Shown here in pieces: positions 6,971 through 15,415 of a stretch of DNA of 49,480 nt. The translations under genes were made by a program, and so were the position numbers. A model generated the notes under the pieces. It was given only the letters and a program-made list of their open reading frames with translations. It was not told the DNA's origin and did not search any database. This DNA comes from CAZWRN01 sp964636275. GTDB lineage: Bacteria; Patescibacteriota; Microgenomatia; Daviesbacterales; UBA10151. The number at the start of each line of letters is the position of its first letter. Position 1 is the stretch's first letter. The stretch is taken from contig CAZWRN010000009.1 in the NCBI GenBank assembly GCA_964636275.1, positions 1-49,480 on the forward strand, in the 5' to 3' direction.

Positions 6971-9364
6971 TTATAACCTAGCTCTCTCTGCAATCGTAGC
7001 CTCAACCAATGTCCTGTCTCTTCCATATGTCAGGCGTGACAGCTCCCGGATAGCTTTACCTATATCTGGCCTTCGCATCGCCTGCCAGGCATCAAAGTCC
7101 GGGAAACGGACATTAACTGAAAATGGCGGGACTGGTTCACCATTAACCTGAGTTTTGACATAGATATTTTGGGCTTCGATATTGACTAGATCCTGATCAT
7201 TAAAGACAGGTTGAAACTCATGCTGTAAAAAGTTGGCATCTGTCACACCAACTCGGAAGGATATGATAGTACCGACATTTCCAAAAACCGCATTTTTTAG
7301 CTCTTCACCAATTTGACCAATAAACTGATTGGCAACTATCAGATTTAAACGATATTTTCGGGCCTCAGACAAGATCTCGGCAAAAGTATCGGTGGCAAAA
7401 TTTTGAAACTCGTCGACATACAAAAAGAAATCGCGCCTTTGTTCGATCGGGATATCTGCCCTGGACATCGCCGCAGCTAAAATCTTTGGCACCAACACCA
7501 ATCCTAAAAAGTTGGAGTATTCATCCCCTATTCGACCTTTTGATAAATTAACAATCAATATCTTTCCCTGGTCCATCACCTGACGCAGATTAAAAGAAGA
7601 TTCTGATTGGCCGATGATATTTCTCATCATAATATTGGTGACAAAGCGTCCAAATTTGGAGACGTTGTAATCCAAAATTTCAGATTTGTGAAACTCCGCT
7701 GTTTGAGCGATCTGATCGGTCCAGTATCTTTTCACCACCGGATCCTGGATGTAGGGCAGGAGCTCTTTAACAAATTCCGGATCGGTCAAAACACGTACCA
7801 CTTCCAAAAAAGTGCCGCCTGGTTTGGACATCACAGTCAACATGGCGTTACGGACACTGTGTTCAAAACGAGGGCCAATGATACCGGTTTTGTGCGGATC
7901 ATAAAGCTTGTACATCAGACCAATGATGGAAGCCACTACGAAGTGTTTTTGTTCTTCACTGGCTGCTTCAAGCATATTGAGTCCCATCGGACGATCAGAG
8001 TCGGAAGGGTCAAAGTAGATCACATCCTGAGCCCGGGAAGGTGGAATACGCTCAAGTAAGTCCTCGGCTGCATCACCGTGCGGATCGATAAAACAGAGCC
8101 CTTTTCCGGCATAAATATCCTGGACCATCAAGGATTTCAAAAGCTCGGTTTTACCTGTACCGGTACGTCCAATGATGTACATATGGCGCTGACGATCGGA
8201 GTCGGCGATAAACACCGGCCGCTCAGTTCCCCGATATTTGGATTTACCCAGATACAAACCTGAATTGGGGATTTTTTCAGGGGCGGGAGCTGACTTGGCT
8301 GGCAGCCACTGGATATGGGGAGTTTCAATCGATTTATTGGGATAATGATATACCGATGCGATCTCATCGGGTGTCATCACTGACATCGCATCAAAACGAG
8401 GCAAAAAGCGATAAATAAAATCGCGGATAAAGCCTTTTTCTTGCGGGACTTTCATTGATCCGAAACCGTTGTAAGGACCATTAAATTGTTCAAAAGCTGA
8501 CTTAATGTTGGCTAGATGGGCTTTAGCAGACTCAGAACTGGTAGAGGATGTCACGATCCTAATGACAAAAGCAAAGCCGTTGCGCTGAATTTTACTCTCC
8601 ACTGCTTCGAGCTGTTTGCCATCTGGCGGAGCTTTTGGTTTGTCAGCAGTCCCCGGATCTCGCTCTTTTTTCAAAAACTTTTTACCGACATCTTTCCAGT
8701 CGGTAGCATCTGGAGCTAAAAGCATTTGGATCACAGCCCCCTCACCTGGTTGCATTTTGGCTAAGGCTGAAGTTAGTGAAGACAGTGGGTCGGTTGGCAA
8801 CTCTTTGTAGGTTTTAATTGGAAAATGGTTGGCAGCTCTCAGCTTCATAGCCGCATAGGCCACTTTTCCTGTCTCAGTAAAAATATTGTACTCAGGTACT
8901 TCTCGGACAGCGGCGTCAGGATAGGCACCATTGATCTGTTTTTCGATCAGATCCTGATATTTTTTATGGCAGGCGACGTAAAATCTGATCGACTCAGGTG
9001 TACCGACGATCTCAAACGAGATGTGCGGTTGGGGTTTCATATTTTTGAACATGCCCATCCAACCCCCGGCGCCGATCTTGATCGAAGCCAGTGCATTGAT
9101 AAATTGCTCGGCTGCATCGATTTTAATTTCATTTCCGCGAGGTACTGTAATCTGCAGCAAGACAAAGCCAAGTGAGTATTTTTCCCGCTCCCGGTATTTA
9201 TACAGGTTGGAAAAATATGGATAAAAGTACGCTACTGCTCCGGCGATCGATCCCAAAACAATCAACAGGACTAAAATAACCACCAAAATAAGCGTCAAGT
9301 CTGGTCCGCTGGTCGCGGCTGTCGTGAGTGCGGCAGATGCTTGTGGTGCTGTTGTTACTTCCAT
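6971..9364 (-). CDS. VirD4/TraG-like membrane ATPase (type IV secretion coupling-type)
   Basis: A 797-residue protein with one N-terminal transmembrane helix (about residues 22-48), a ~330-residue N-terminal domain, then an additional-strand ATPase of the VirD4/TrwB/FtsK-HerA class. Walker A is GRTGTGKTE, followed by CFIDPHGDAAEDLLE; Walker B is LYVDEFQNF; a conserved LNLIVANQFIGQ motif follows. Related proteins are widespread in CPR genomes, where they are proposed to act in DNA or protein transport or type IV pilus-like machineries; no relaxase or other Vir gene is present here, so its role is open. It follows a small unknown gene and the Ni-SOD pair on the same strand. Confidence 0.85.
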   Translation of the reverse strand: MEVTTAPQASAALTTAATSGPDLTLILVVILVLLIVLGSIAGAVAYFYPYFSNLYKYREREKYSLGFVLLQITVPRGNEIKIDAAEQFINALASIKIGAGGWMGMFKNMKPQPHISFEIVGTPESIRFYVACHKKYQDLIEKQINGAYPDAAVREVPEYNIFTETGKVAYAAMKLRAANHFPIKTYKELPTDPLSSLTSALAKMQPGEGAVIQMLLAPDATDWKDVGKKFLKKERDPGTADKPKAPPDGKQLEAVESKIQRNGFAFVIRIVTSSTSSESAKAHLANIKSAFEQFNGPYNGFGSMKVPQEKGFIRDFIYRFLPRFDAMSVMTPDEIASVYHYPNKSIETPHIQWLPAKSAPAPEKIPNSGLYLGKSKYRGTERPVFIADSDRQRHMYIIGRTGTGKTELLKSLMVQDIYAGKGLCFIDPHGDAAEDLLERIPPSRAQDVIYFDPSDSDRPMGLNMLEAASEEQKHFVVASIIGLMYKLYDPHKTGIIGPRFEHSVRNAMLTVMSKPGGTFLEVVRVLTDPEFVKELLPYIQDPVVKRYWTDQIAQTAEFHKSEILDYNVSKFGRFVTNIMMRNIIGQSESSFNLRQVMDQGKILIVNLSKGRIGDEYSNFLGLVLVPKILAAAMSRADIPIEQRRDFFLYVDEFQNFATDTFAEILSEARKYRLNLIVANQFIGQIGEELKNAVFGNVGTIISFRVGVTDANFLQHEFQPVFNDQDLVNIEAQNIYVKTQVNGEPVPPFSVNVRFPDFDAWQAMRRPDIGKAIRELSRLTYGRDRTLVEATIAERARL

Positions 9365-9375
9365 ATATTTTAGAA

Positions 9376-9490
9376 TGTAGAAAATTGAATATAGAATGTA
9401 GTGGTCGAAGATTGATAATAGAAAATAGAATCCATCTTCTATCCCCTATTTTCTACTCCTATTTACTATCATCTACTATCTATTATCTGT
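9376..9490. repeat. Self-similar AT-rich spacer (TAGAATGTAG / TCTACTATC words)
   Basis: The spacer is built from imperfect iterations: TAGAATGTAGAAAATTG, ATAGAATGTAG, TAGAAAATAGAATCC, then the complementary words CTATCCCCTATTTTCTACTCC and ATCATCTACTATCTATTATC. The two halves are rough inverted complements of each other. No coding potential is seen. Confidence 0.55.
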
Positions 9491-9503
9491 TTACATTTTA
9501 CCA

Positions 9504-9959
9504 TTAGGCGGCTTTATCCAACTGGTTTTCTTGGGCAACTTGTTGTTGGACAGCTTTTTTAGCAGCCTCCCTTTCGGCCTGTTTAGCAAGAAATTCATCT
9601 GGAGTAGTCATACCGTCTTTGCCCAATAAATTTCTATCCCAAGTATTTCCAAATCCTGTTTTTACTGTTTCATAATCCTTTGGTAATGTTGCATCAATCT
9701 CAAGTTGACGAGCAATTAATTTATTCTCTTGTGTTGGACCTTGAATGACCATTAATGGATTACCTGGAATAGTATTGGCTGTTGGTATTGAACTGCCGGG
9801 CACAACTTCTTGATTGGTAGCTAAAGCAGCATTTGTTTCAATCTCTTGATGATGTTCATCCAGCAGTTTATCAACATGAATAACCGGATTAGCTTCAGCC
9901 GTCACCGGCTGAGCGGGAGGAGGTTTTTTTTCAAACAGTTTAAAACCGAGCAGTTCCAT
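9504..9959 (-). CDS. Hypothetical cytoplasmic protein, 151 aa
   Basis: A polar protein without membrane segment. The N-terminus is MELLGFKLFEKKPPPAQP, followed by a disordered-looking Pro/Ala region and a charged C-terminus (EREAAKKAVQQQVAQ) likely to form a helix. I take the ATG at 9959 because TATAAT (9966-9971) lies 6 nt upstream; a longer reading would run into the preceding protease gene. It is sandwiched between the SodX-like protease and the VirD4-like ATPase on the same strand. Family not recognised. Confidence 0.6.
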   Translation of the reverse strand: MELLGFKLFEKKPPPAQPVTAEANPVIHVDKLLDEHHQEIETNAALATNQEVVPGSSIPTANTIPGNPLMVIQGPTQENKLIARQLEIDATLPKDYETVKTGFGNTWDRNLLGKDGMTTPDEFLAKQAEREAAKKAVQQQVAQENQLDKAA

Positions 9960-10063
9960 ATTTACATTATAGCGCGGTATATGCTGAGAAGCGAATTGGT
10001 TGTGACACGCAATGAGTGATACGCTAAACGATTTTTTCGTGTTGCGTGTTGCTTTTTTGCTTA

Positions 10064-10366
10064 TCACTTTTTCAAAGTCCACACCGCTTTCCCTATAACC
10101 TGTCTATTATTAATCCAGCCGAAATTGCGTGAATCAGTACTTTGTTGTTCATTGTCCCCTTTTAAATACACCTCGTCATCCCGGACGAGCATTACTCTTT
10201 TGATAATTTCTAGATCTTTGACTTTGGCTATCACCAAATCCCCCACTTTAGGTGGGGTATTATGATAAGCCCAACGGTAGCAGATCACTTCATAGCCTTC
10301 TTTGAGGGTGGGAATCATCGAATCACCAAAAACTTTATAGCGCTGAAGTGGAAAGATTAGTTTCAT
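10064..10366 (-). CDS. sodX: Nickel-type superoxide dismutase maturation protease (S26 signal peptidase family)
   Basis: A 100-residue S26-like peptidase without a membrane anchor, as usual for SodX. The catalytic Ser is in GDSMIPTLKEG and the general-base Lys in LEIIKRVMLV; the C-terminal box is LKGDNEQQSTDSRNFGWI. SodX removes the leader of Ni-SOD so that His1 becomes the N-terminus and can bind nickel. It lies 180 nt downstream of the Ni-SOD gene on the same strand, which makes the assignment strong. No nickel transporter is seen nearby. Confidence 0.85.
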   Translation of the reverse strand: MKLIFPLQRYKVFGDSMIPTLKEGYEVICYRWAYHNTPPKVGDLVIAKVKDLEIIKRVMLVRDDEVYLKGDNEQQSTDSRNFGWINNRQVIGKAVWTLKK

Positions 10367-10546
10367 TAGCTTCCAAGCTTACCAAACAATTATCATTCTG
10401 GCTACCTTGTCTTGCGTAAATAGTCATCAATATTTTTCGAGCCTGAGCGAAGTCGAAGGAGAGAAATTACATTAAATATGAGGTTATTTCTCACTGTTAT
10501 TCTTAGAGAATTCGTTTGAAAAATAAGTATAAGTTAACACTTGAAG
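10367..10546. other. Spacer between sodN and sodX
   Basis: A 180-nt region without a gene. It contains one fragment of the dispersed repeat (GAGCCTGAGCGAAGTCGAAGG, around 10439-10459) and AT-rich sequence. No promoter is convincing, so co-transcription of the pair is likely but unproven. Confidence 0.4.
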
Positions 10547-11038
10547 CTATTTATGAGTAACAATCTCACCTTCAGTGGGAAAGCCTGAAGAGACTCTGAC
10601 AGGATCTAAGCCTTTGGATTGGTAAAATTGTTCGGCTAGTTTTTGCACTGCTGTTAGAAGCTGATTGGCAGATTCTATGTCGATATTTTGTTTGGTTTTG
10701 GATGCCAGTTTTAAAATATTCCAGACATCGTTATGCAGATCAGGGAACTTTTCCAGATGCTCGGGCTTGAAATAATCTCCCCACAAAATTGTGACTTCTC
10801 TTTTGACAATCTCAGCGTGATCTTCTTTTACTTTGGCGAGTCGGATCATTTTGTGCATGTCCTCCCCTGCCCCGCCCTGAGCCTGTCGAAGGGCTTCTTG
10901 AAGCTGTTTTGTCATTCTGATCACTGTATGAGCCGCCACCTGAGCCGCATGAGGATCGTAAATACCACACGGAATATCACAATGAGCATAGACCGGATGT
11001 AAAGGAAGAACTTTAATTAAAGTGGCTAGCAGATTCAT
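10547..11038 (-). CDS. sodN: Nickel-containing superoxide dismutase
   Basis: The nickel hook HCDIPCGIYDP is present at residues 19-29 directly after a short leader ending in VYA. Cleavage after Ala18 exposes His1, and Cys2 and Cys6 of the mature form are the thiolate ligands. The rest is a predicted four-helix protein as in Streptomyces SodN. It dismutates superoxide in the cytoplasm. At 163 residues it is longer than the typical mature enzyme (~117); part of the excess is LRQAQGGAGED near residue 49, encoded by a copy of the dispersed CTTCGAC..GCTCAG repeat inserted in frame between helices. SodX lies immediately downstream. Confidence 0.9.
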   Translation of the reverse strand: MNLLATLIKVLPLHPVYAHCDIPCGIYDPHAAQVAAHTVIRMTKQLQEALRQAQGGAGEDMHKMIRLAKVKEDHAEIVKREVTILWGDYFKPEHLEKFPDLHNDVWNILKLASKTKQNIDIESANQLLTAVQKLAEQFYQSKGLDPVRVSSGFPTEGEIVTHK

Positions 11039-11118
11039 TACCTTCCATTATGGACATTGAACCGAAAAATTCAAGTAATAAAATCTGTGAAACTACTTTG
11101 CTAATAGGAATTTAAAAT

Positions 11119-11586
11119 TTAAGTAGTTTTTTTCCTAGATAATGAAGCAATTGATAAACTCAGAGCTGCTGCCCCTGTTAATAATTCGACTATAGCCCCA
11201 TTCATCTCATTACCTAAGTCTTTAGAACGCGCTGTTTCTTCTCTGATCATCTGATTATTTGCATCGATCTGATCATAGGCTAAAACCAATCTAGCAGCTA
11301 CATCTGGTGGTACTGTAATCGTCAGGTCACCTCTACGAATCGACATTTCATTATTCCTATTAAAAGTAGTAACCTCTGCTTGAGCCTGTGCGATAGTAAT
11401 CTCAGGGCGTAAATCGGAAGGAGTCTGATAGAAAACGCTTTCAAATTTACTTGGCAGACTATAAACTTTTATCATTGAATCAGCCACCAACAATGCCCCC
11501 GCCAGGCCACACGCCGCTCCAAGAATTTGGCCAGACTTTTTAAGAATAGCAGATACTTTTGGGCTTTCTGGTGATAATCGAAACAT
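11119..11586 (-). CDS. Hypothetical membrane-anchored protein
   Basis: A 155-residue protein with a hydrophobic segment near residues 17-38 (ILGAACGLAGALLVADSM), a probably extracytoplasmic domain with predicted helices, and a second hydrophobic stretch near the C-terminus (LLTGAAALSLSIASL) followed by SRKKTT. Two transmembrane helices are therefore likely. TATAAT (11594-11599) lies 7 nt before the ATG, so a leaderless transcript is likely. No family recognised. Confidence 0.65.
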   Translation of the reverse strand: MFRLSPESPKVSAILKKSGQILGAACGLAGALLVADSMIKVYSLPSKFESVFYQTPSDLRPEITIAQAQAEVTTFNRNNEMSIRRGDLTITVPPDVAARLVLAYDQIDANNQMIREETARSKDLGNEMNGAIVELLTGAAALSLSIASLSRKKTT

Positions 11587-11593
11587 TTGACTG

Positions 11594-11599
11594 ATTATA
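11594..11599 (-). promoter_or_regulatory. -10 box, 7 nt before the ATG
   Basis: TATAAT on the minus strand; the predicted start site coincides with the ATG at 11586. Confidence 0.55.
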
Positions 11600-11626
11600 G
11601 TATTTTAATATAAGTACTGCAAGATT

Positions 11627-12592
11627 CTACTTGGTCATCTCGGGAAGGTGTTTGTTTTCCAGGTAACTCTCAACTTCAAAACAGGCTTTGGTACCGGCTC
11701 CGGCGGCTGTGACAGCCTGGCGATACCGATGATCTGAGACATCACCGGCGATAAAAACGCCTTCGACCGAAGAGAATACTTCGTCTTTGACCACAATATA
11801 ACCTTGCTCATCTAAATCGAGCTCTCCTTTGAGAAAATCAGTATTTGGTTTATGTCCGATGGCGACAAAAACGCCATCAATTGGCACCTCTTTAACCTCT
11901 TTAGTTTGAGTGTTTTCTACTTTGACTGCTTCAACTTTGTCTTGACCGAGGAATTCAACTATTTGTGAGTTCAACATGAATTCGACGTTAGGCTTTGTTT
12001 TAAGTAACTCCTGGAGGGCTGATTGAGCTCTGAGTTCACCTCGGCGATGAACCACAGTCACTTTGTTGGCAACTTTGGAAAGATGTTGGGCTTCGCGCAT
12101 GGCGGTATCCCCCCCACCCACTACCATCAGATTTTTGCCTTTAAAGAAAAAACCATCGCAGACTGCACAAGCGGAAATCCCTCGACCTCTCAGACGATCT
12201 TCCGATGGTAATCCCAACCACATAGCAGAGGCTCCGGTGGCAATAATAATGCTTTCAGCTTGTAGCTTTTGGCTTTCAGTATTAATGATGAAAGGCTGCG
12301 ATTTGAAATCAACTGATACTACATCTTCTTCAATAAAACGGGTGTCAAAACGCTCAGCTTGCTGACGCATCCGGGTCATCAGTTCTGGCCCCTGGATACC
12401 TTCTGGAAAACCGGGGAAATCATCGACATCCGTAGTCAACATCAATTGTCCTCCAGCAGCCCGTCCCGCGATCACAAGCGGACTCAGATTGCCCCGAGCA
12501 GCATAAATAGCCGCTGTCAGACCGGCCGGACCTGACCCGATAATGATGAGCTTTTCTGTATCTGATACAACTGGATCTTTTAGGTCTCCCAT
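11627..12592 (-). CDS. trxB: Thioredoxin reductase
   Basis: A 321-residue flavoprotein with the expected order: FAD-binding GSGPAGLTAAIYAARG near residue 20, redox-active CAVCDGFFFKG (CxxC) near residue 142, NADPH-binding GGGDTAMREA, the HRRGELRAQ segment, and the C-terminal FAD motif GVFIAGDVSDHRYRQ. It transfers electrons from NADPH to thioredoxin in the cytoplasm. Length is normal. It neighbours the Ni-SOD and hypothetical gene on the same strand, a plausible oxidative-stress cluster together with msrA elsewhere in the window. Confidence 0.95.
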   Translation of the reverse strand: MGDLKDPVVSDTEKLIIIGSGPAGLTAAIYAARGNLSPLVIAGRAAGGQLMLTTDVDDFPGFPEGIQGPELMTRMRQQAERFDTRFIEEDVVSVDFKSQPFIINTESQKLQAESIIIATGASAMWLGLPSEDRLRGRGISACAVCDGFFFKGKNLMVVGGGDTAMREAQHLSKVANKVTVVHRRGELRAQSALQELLKTKPNVEFMLNSQIVEFLGQDKVEAVKVENTQTKEVKEVPIDGVFVAIGHKPNTDFLKGELDLDEQGYIVVKDEVFSSVEGVFIAGDVSDHRYRQAVTAAGAGTKACFEVESYLENKHLPEMTK

Positions 12593-12666
12593 TGGATATT
12601 CAAGATAGCACGTCAGACGACTATCCTACAAGTAGTAGTACTTTAGTTAGTAAACCACAATTTTCA

Positions 12667-12978
12667 CTATTGAGCTGATGCAGCCGGAGAGGCACTTGCT
12701 TTTGGTGAAGCAGATGCTTTGACTGAAGCTGATGCTTTTGGTGAAGCTGAAGGTTTGACTGAACCTTTTGGTGTAGCGCTTGGACTGGCTGAAACTTCAG
12801 CACTAGCTGATGCAGATGGAGATGGCTCCATACTTGGCATCATCGATGGTTGCATGGTAGCCATAGGTGATGGACTCATGCCGATAGTCGACTGAAATTT
12901 ATTGCGAAGCCAAACTAAATAAACAGCCAATAATATAATGATCAGTAAGATCAAGACTATTGTAATATTTCTACTCAT
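12667..12978 (-). CDS. Membrane-anchored protein with Ser/Ala/Pro/Lys low-complexity tail
   Basis: The 103-residue product has one N-terminal transmembrane helix (residues 5-24) and then a long low-complexity tail made of ASASPKASAS, SASPSATPKG and MxPSM units, i.e. variations on Ser-Ala/Pro with Lys. The tail is likely extended and extracytoplasmic. The DNA repeats GAAGCTGATGCTTTTGGT-type units, so slippage may change its length. A strong Shine-Dalgarno GGAGGTGATC precedes the ATG, unlike most neighbours. Function unknown. Confidence 0.65.
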   Translation of the reverse strand: MSRNITIVLILLIIILLAVYLVWLRNKFQSTIGMSPSPMATMQPSMMPSMEPSPSASASAEVSASPSATPKGSVKPSASPKASASVKASASPKASASPAASAQ

Positions 12979-13265
12979 TGATGATCACCTCCAGGCTGAA
13001 CAGATGCGGTTAGTATAGCACTCACCCAAGGATAATCAAGGGGAGTGAATTTACAATTTACAATTTTCAATTTTCAGAGATATATAAAATCCCAATTCAT
13101 AAATTTCTAAGTACCCTAAATAAGAACCAAATCCCAATATCCAAATGTAGAAATTTGTCATTGGGATTTATTTAGACATTAGGAATTCGGATTTAGAAAT
13201 TTGACTTAGTTTGTGCTCTTGATTCTTTTTATCAGCATGCTAATTTTAAAAAGGAGGCCTGATTT
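12979..13265. repeat. AT-rich spacer of degenerate AATCCCAAT-type words
   Basis: No gene is seen. The stretch 13045-13205 repeats variants of TTACAATTTACAATTTTCAA, AAATCCCAATTCATAAATTTC and AAATCCCAATATCCAAATG, with the reverse motif CATTGGGATTTATTTAGACATT. A similar vocabulary appears at 38580-38710. The segment ends with the Shine-Dalgarno AAGGAGG at 13251-13257. Confidence 0.5.
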
Positions 13266-13295
13266 ATCACTAAAGTTATTTATTATCCTGTACAA

Positions 13296-13823
13296 TTGCC
13301 AGATTATTTTTTATTCCTGCTGGCTTCGTTTCGGCCATTCTATTTTATAAACTGGTTGACTAAAACTAACTCACCTTATTGGGGTTTAGTTTTTTTTAGT
13401 CTCAACTTTTCACTCTCTTTAGCAGTTTGGGCTATGGAAAAAATTATCGAAGCTCCTCAAAAAAAAGTTTTTCTACAGATTTTTTCTGAAATGCTATTTT
13501 TTTTTCCATTTGCTTTAATTGTCATATTGTTACTTAGTACACTACTGTATTTTTTTTCAGTAGTACTCGGCGGAAAAGGATCTTTTGCCCAATCTTTATC
13601 AGTAATCGGACTTTCAAGCTATCCTATCATCTTTTTATTTGTCCCCTGGTTATCGCCTTTAGTTTTAATCTGGTGGACCATAGTATTAGTGTTAAGTTTT
13701 CAAAAAATACACCGGTATCAAATGACTTATGCTGTTATTTGTATTTTCTTCCCATTCTTAATAATTACCTCATTTATGTTTGCCACAGGTTTTATTAAAC
13801 TGCCTTTTGAGGTTTTTAATTGA
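13296..13823 (+). CDS. YIP1-like polytopic membrane protein
   Basis: About 175 residues with five predicted transmembrane helices and an N-terminal FRPFYFINWLTK motif followed by LGGKGSFAQSLSVIGLSSYP, typical of Yip1-domain membrane proteins. The start is uncertain: the first listed codon is TTG at 13296, but a strong AAGGAGG at 13251-13257 is optimally spaced for a non-AUG start (ATC at 13266), which would add ten residues. The stop is one base before the next gene, so the two are probably an operon. Confidence 0.7.
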   Translation: MPDYFLFLLASFRPFYFINWLTKTNSPYWGLVFFSLNFSLSLAVWAMEKIIEAPQKKVFLQIFSEMLFFFPFALIVILLLSTLLYFFSVVLGGKGSFAQSLSVIGLSSYPIIFLFVPWLSPLVLIWWTIVLVLSFQKIHRYQMTYAVICIFFPFLIITSFMFATGFIKLPFEVFN

Positions 13824-13824
13824 G

Positions 13825-14505
13825 ATGAAAGTTAAACTTGTAGCCAAACAAAAAATTTTTTCTGAAGTTTATAACTTTGTATTGTCTACTGATATCCCAA
13901 TTGTCTGGGAGGCTGGTCAATATATGCGTTACCAGCTGACACATTCCTCCCCTGATGATAGAGGAGAAAGCCGATTTTTTACTATCTCCAGTGCTCCTTT
14001 TGAAAAAAATCTTCATCTCACGACCCGTATCAACTCCTCTAGTAGTACTTTTAAACAAAAATTACTTTCTTTGGAGCCGGGTGATACATTTGATGCATTT
14101 GGTCCGAATGGCAAATTTACTGTTCCTAGATTAGAAAAGCCAGTGGTCTTTATTGCTGGGGGGATTGGTATCACCCCTTTTCGATCGATCATTGCCAATC
14201 TTGATCACCAAAATTTAGCCATTCCAATAACACTTCTCTATGCAAATAAAACAAATGAGATTATTTTTCAAGCCGAGCTGGAAAAAATCGCCCAAAAGCA
14301 TCCCGAATTTACCATTCATTATTTTATTGATAACAACAAACTAGACCAAGCAGCCCTACAACAGTTTACCTCCAACTCCAATCCCTCCATTTTCTATATT
14401 TCAGGACCAGAAGGACTGATGAAAAGTCTGTTTGAGATGTTACAAAACAGCGGAATTTCAGAGGATAATATCAAACATGATTTCTTCCCGGGTTATGACG
14501 ACTAA
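13825..14505 (+). CDS. FAD/NAD(P)-binding oxidoreductase (ferredoxin-NADP reductase family)
   Basis: A 226-residue two-domain reductase without an iron-sulfur domain. The flavin site is RFFTISSAPF (RxYS/T-type motif) after a six-stranded barrel, and the nucleotide site is FIAGGIGITPFRSI, with the C-terminal FYISGPEGLMKSL segment. It transfers electrons between NAD(P)H and an unknown carrier. The ATG at 13825 lies one base after the upstream membrane-protein stop; a partner relationship with that protein is plausible. The stop overlaps the convergent ureohydrolase-like gene by 4 nt. Confidence 0.85.
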   Translation: MKVKLVAKQKIFSEVYNFVLSTDIPIVWEAGQYMRYQLTHSSPDDRGESRFFTISSAPFEKNLHLTTRINSSSSTFKQKLLSLEPGDTFDAFGPNGKFTVPRLEKPVVFIAGGIGITPFRSIIANLDHQNLAIPITLLYANKTNEIIFQAELEKIAQKHPEFTIHYFIDNNKLDQAALQQFTSNSNPSIFYISGPEGLMKSLFEMLQNSGISEDNIKHDFFPGYDD

Positions 14506-15383
14506 TCGGTCATCAGCTGCAAGATCTCATGGGCTATTTTGATTGATCGCTCAGCCCCGAGTCTTGTGGGATTCAACTCTGACAGATCAAATGAGATTTT
14601 TTGATGCTGGGCAATTATCATTAAAAGTTCAAAAATCTCCGGTTTCAGCCATTTACCATCTTCGGGTATGCCGGTCGCACCAGCTACTGAACGATGAAAG
14701 ACGTCAATATCAAAATTGACATGTATATATTCAAATGAATTTAAAAATTCTTTAAGCTGATTTTGATATTTTGTTTTACTTTGGCAGTACTGTCGGTAGT
14801 TCAAAGTTGATAATTTTTTTTGCTTAAAAAACTGTGGCTCATCACCATCCAGTACCATATCACCAATAAATATTCCCTGCTCTGCTTTAAACTTATGCGG
14901 GACTAAATGCTCGATCTGTTCTATATCAAAATTGTCAAAAAAGGGGCGCATATACATCCCATGGAAATTTTTACTTTCACTGCCTTCATATGAATTGGAT
15001 TCGCCATGGCTGTCAAACTGAATATAGCCTATTTTGGAGACATCTTTGACTCTGTCGATTAAAGCTAGCAGAGAAGCAAAGGTCACGGTATTGTCTCCCC
15101 CAATAACAATTTGCATCTCCTCAGGTTGCATTTTTTGATTGATCAACTCTTGAAACCACTGCATCTCTTTGACCAGTTCACTGACATATTGGCCAGTTTC
15201 AATCTTTTCCGGATCTGAGAAAAAAAAGCTATCAATTTTGGATTGTGGTATTAGCTGCAAAAAATCATGAGTCAGGATAGCTTCCGGGCCATCTTCAACT
15301 CCGTAGTTATACTCTTTTTGCCTGGCTGGCGGATGGGTCAGACCAATCCGGCATTTGGCTTTGAAAAAGTGCGGTGTTTTCAT
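14502..15383 (-). CDS. Arginase/agmatinase-superfamily (ureohydrolase-like) protein
   Basis: A 293-residue protein with the ureohydrolase fold signatures IVIGGDNTVTFASLLAL, YIQFDSHGESNSYEG and HVNFDIDVFHRSVAGATG. In true arginases these are GGDH, DAHxD and S-x-D-x-D-x-x-D-P; here the GGDH His is Asn and the DAHxD loop is DSHGE, so manganese ligation is altered. It may act on an arginine- or formimino-type substrate or may have lost classical activity. It has no biosynthetic neighbours. The divergent zinc-ribbon gene starts 33 nt upstream. Confidence 0.7.
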   Translation of the reverse strand: MKTPHFFKAKCRIGLTHPPARQKEYNYGVEDGPEAILTHDFLQLIPQSKIDSFFFSDPEKIETGQYVSELVKEMQWFQELINQKMQPEEMQIVIGGDNTVTFASLLALIDRVKDVSKIGYIQFDSHGESNSYEGSESKNFHGMYMRPFFDNFDIEQIEHLVPHKFKAEQGIFIGDMVLDGDEPQFFKQKKLSTLNYRQYCQSKTKYQNQLKEFLNSFEYIHVNFDIDVFHRSVAGATGIPEDGKWLKPEIFELLMIIAQHQKISFDLSELNPTRLGAERSIKIAHEILQLMTD

Positions 15384-15403
15384 AAATATTTATTGAGTTT
15401 TGT

Positions 15404-15409
15404 TATCAT
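15404..15409 (+). promoter_or_regulatory. -10 box, 6 nt before the zinc-ribbon ATG
   Basis: TATCAT followed by AGTTTT and ATG; predicted leaderless start at 15416. Confidence 0.5.
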
Positions 15410-15415
15410 AGTTTT

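Noticed and set aside
6971..9364. A conjugative element around the VirD4-like ATPase
   Set aside because: No relaxase, VirB or transfer genes nearby; single genes of this kind are common in CPR chromosomes.
12621..12803. Alternative frame in the Ser/Ala-rich gene
   Set aside because: Low-complexity DNA keeps several frames open; only the 103-residue frame has a membrane anchor and a Shine-Dalgarno.
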